From: Pseudomonadota bacterium
GTDB taxonomy: Bacteria > Pseudomonadota > Alphaproteobacteria > Rhizobiales > Kaistiaceae
NCBI GenBank assembly: GCA_023392225.1
Contig: JAEVZM010000427.1
Span: 1 to 6,601 of the forward strand
Reading direction: 5' to 3'
DNA length: 6,601 nucleotides
In this document: positions 5,845 through 6,601 of the stretch, in pieces
How positions within the stretch are numbered: the stretch's first letter is position 1
How the letters are laid out: each line of letters opens with the position of its first letter
Made by a program: the position numbers and the translations under genes
The notes under the pieces: generated by a model
Databases searched by the model: none
What the model was told of the DNA's origin: nothing
Seen by the model: only the letters and a program-made list of their open reading frames with translations

Positions 5845-5865
5845 CTCTTGTCGTCTTGTCCGCCG

Positions 5866-5894
5866 ATCTGATTTTCGCGCCGGCTTCGAGTCAA
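5866..5894 (-). promoter_or_regulatory. Candidate internal promoter for the TIM-barrel and oxidoreductase genes
   Basis: On the minus strand TTGACT (5894-5889, 5 of 6 to the -35 consensus) is followed after exactly 17 bases by TCAGAT (5871-5866, 3 of 6 to the -10 consensus). Transcription would begin near 5859, about 40 bases before the TIM-barrel start codon and inside the gap after the cupin gene. It would allow the two downstream genes to be expressed apart from the cupin. Confidence 0.4.
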
Positions 5895-5910
5895 GCACGT
5901 AGGTTGGGCA

Positions 5911-6312
5911 CTAGCCCCGCAGCGTGTTCCACGGCGCCTCCCCGGCCATCTCCACGACCTCGTAGCCGATCTCGCCCTTGCACGGGCCGAGGATGGCGGC
6001 GACCTTGGCCTCGCTGTCGCCGACGTTGAACGAGGCATGGACGACGCCGGCCGGAATGAAGGCGGAATCGCCCGGACCGAGGATGCGCTTCTCGCGGTCG
6101 ACCCACTGCTCGACCTGGCCGGCGATGCAGAGGATCACCTCCTCCTGGTCGGGGTGCTTGTGGAAATCGTGCCCCTTGCCGGGCAGGAGCGTGACGTCGA
6201 TGACGGTGAGGTCCTTCGCCCCGGTCGCGGGCGGATTGCACAGCCAGCGGAGCCGGCCCCAGTCGAGCGCTTCCGGCTCGGTCTCGCTTGCGATAGTGAA
6301 ACGACGCTGCAT
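5911..6312 (-). CDS. Canonical metal-binding single-domain cupin
   Basis: This 133-residue protein is a complete single-domain cupin with both motifs intact. Motif 1 runs from G45 through H51, H53 and E58 to G65; motif 2 runs G81, P87, G89, H92, N96. H51, H53, E58 and H92 are the expected four metal ligands. Small cupins like this serve as sugar isomerases, epimerases, dioxygenases or ligand-binding accessory proteins. The ATG at 6312 is preceded by GGGAGGAAA at good spacing. It is the first gene of a probable operon with the TIM-barrel protein 93 bases downstream and the oxidoreductase after that, which suggests work on the same carbohydrate-like substrate. The reaction cannot be told from the sequence. 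Compared with the cupin at 1979 it keeps all metal ligands and is otherwise not obviously a paralogue. Confidence 0.88.
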   Translation of the reverse strand: MQRRFTIASETEPEALDWGRLRWLCNPPATGAKDLTVIDVTLLPGKGHDFHKHPDQEEVILCIAGQVEQWVDREKRILGPGDSAFIPAGVVHASFNVGDSEAKVAAILGPCKGEIGYEVVEMAGEAPWNTLRG

Positions 6313-6387
6313 GTCCGGTTTCCTCCCTCAGTTGCGTCCATCCTCGCGCGCTGCGAAGCGCCAATCCTCTCAGACAGGAGCCTGCCC
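6313..6387. promoter_or_regulatory. Divergent control region between cupin operon and methyltransferase
   Basis: These 75 bases separate two divergent genes and must hold both ribosome sites (GGGAGGAAA on the minus strand, AGGAG on the plus strand) and probably promoters for at least one side. A 5-bp inverted repeat GCGCT/AGCGC with a 4-base loop lies at 6348-6361, near the middle, and could be an operator. I see no convincing -35/-10 pair on either strand. Confidence 0.4.
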
Positions 6388-6601
6388 GTGAACGCCGATG
6401 AGACCGATGGCTACGCGCTCGGGCGGAGCGAGGCCGAGACCCGGCGCCTGATCCTCCAGCATCGCATCTACGGCCCGCTCACCCGCCGCCTGTTCGAGGC
6501 CGCCGGCATAGGCGCCGGGATGACCGTGCTCGACATCGGCAGCGGCGCCGGCGACGTGGCGCTCCTCCTCGCCGACCTCGTCGGCCCGCGCGGCCGGGTG
6601 G
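6388..6601 (+). CDS. Class I SAM-dependent methyltransferase, N-terminal part (cut by window edge)
   Basis: The 71 visible codons start at a GTG that has AGGAG 7 bases upstream. Residues 47-58 read VLDIGSGAGDVA, the glycine-rich motif I that binds S-adenosylmethionine in class I methyltransferases of the UbiE-like kind, and the LLLADLVGPRGRV that follows is the usual helix and turn toward motif II. The upstream LGRSEAETRRLILQ is a common N-terminal segment of alphaproteobacterial small-molecule methyltransferases. The acceptor-binding part lies beyond the right edge, so the substrate is unknown. It is divergent from the cupin operon and need not share its function. Confidence 0.85.
   Translation, partial: MNADETDGYALGRSEAETRRLILQHRIYGPLTRRLFEAAGIGAGMTVLDIGSGAGDVALLLADLVGPRGRV

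Noticed and set aside
4648..5871. Plus-strand open frame of about 400 codons opposite the TIM-barrel gene
   Set aside because: It is antisense to a well-supported gene and has Val/Ala/Asp/His-rich composition produced by the opposite frame.
5818..5898. 27-residue N-terminal extension of the TIM-barrel protein from an ATG at 5898
   Set aside because: The added residues are basic and low in complexity, while the ATG at 5817 follows a strong GGGAGGA and gives the natural family start.
1..6601. tRNA, rRNA, CRISPR, insertion sequence, prophage or defence-system genes
   Set aside because: No cloverleaf, spaced-repeat array, transposase, integrase or defence domain was recognisable on either strand. 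The coding genes are all familiar metabolic or secreted-protein families.

Overview
This is a GC-rich window of about two-thirds G+C with strong G/C preference at third codon positions. Gene content suggests an alphaproteobacterium, most likely of the order Hyphomicrobiales (Rhizobiales). The main pointers are a 376-residue fold-III ornithine/lysine decarboxylase followed by a GNAT acetyltransferase, and proteins of rhizobial/methylobacterial type in the rest of the window. The assignment is an inference from gene content, not a taxonomic test.

Layout. Positions 1-188 (minus) hold the N-terminal part of a GNAT acetyltransferase that runs off the left edge. Positions 381-1511 (minus) hold the PLP-dependent decarboxylase that makes putrescine or cadaverine. 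Positions 1512-1978 are the only long stretch without a conventional gene. It is packed with inverted repeats, has a promoter-like site, a short Arg-rich upstream ORF and a T6 tract, and looks like a structured regulatory leader of the decarboxylase. Some of its hairpins nevertheless fold better as plus-strand RNA. Positions 1979-2374 (plus) hold a small cupin divergent from the decarboxylase. It converges on 2396-3361 (minus), a lysozyme-like domain fused to RTX repeats that looks like a type I secreted cell-wall hydrolase.

The right half, 3537-6312 (minus), is a probable three-gene catabolic operon: a canonical cupin, then a xylose-isomerase-like TIM-barrel protein, then a Gfo/Idh/MocA NAD(P)-dependent oxidoreductase. 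The gaps are about 90 bases and contain hairpins and a possible internal promoter. The combination points to oxidation and isomerisation of a sugar or polyol whose identity the sequence does not reveal. Divergent from it, 6388-6601 (plus) is the start of a class I SAM-dependent methyltransferase cut by the right edge.

No tRNA, rRNA, CRISPR array, insertion sequence or phage gene was seen. Most of the window is ordinary chromosomal metabolism. The part most worth a second look is the structured 1512-1895 region.
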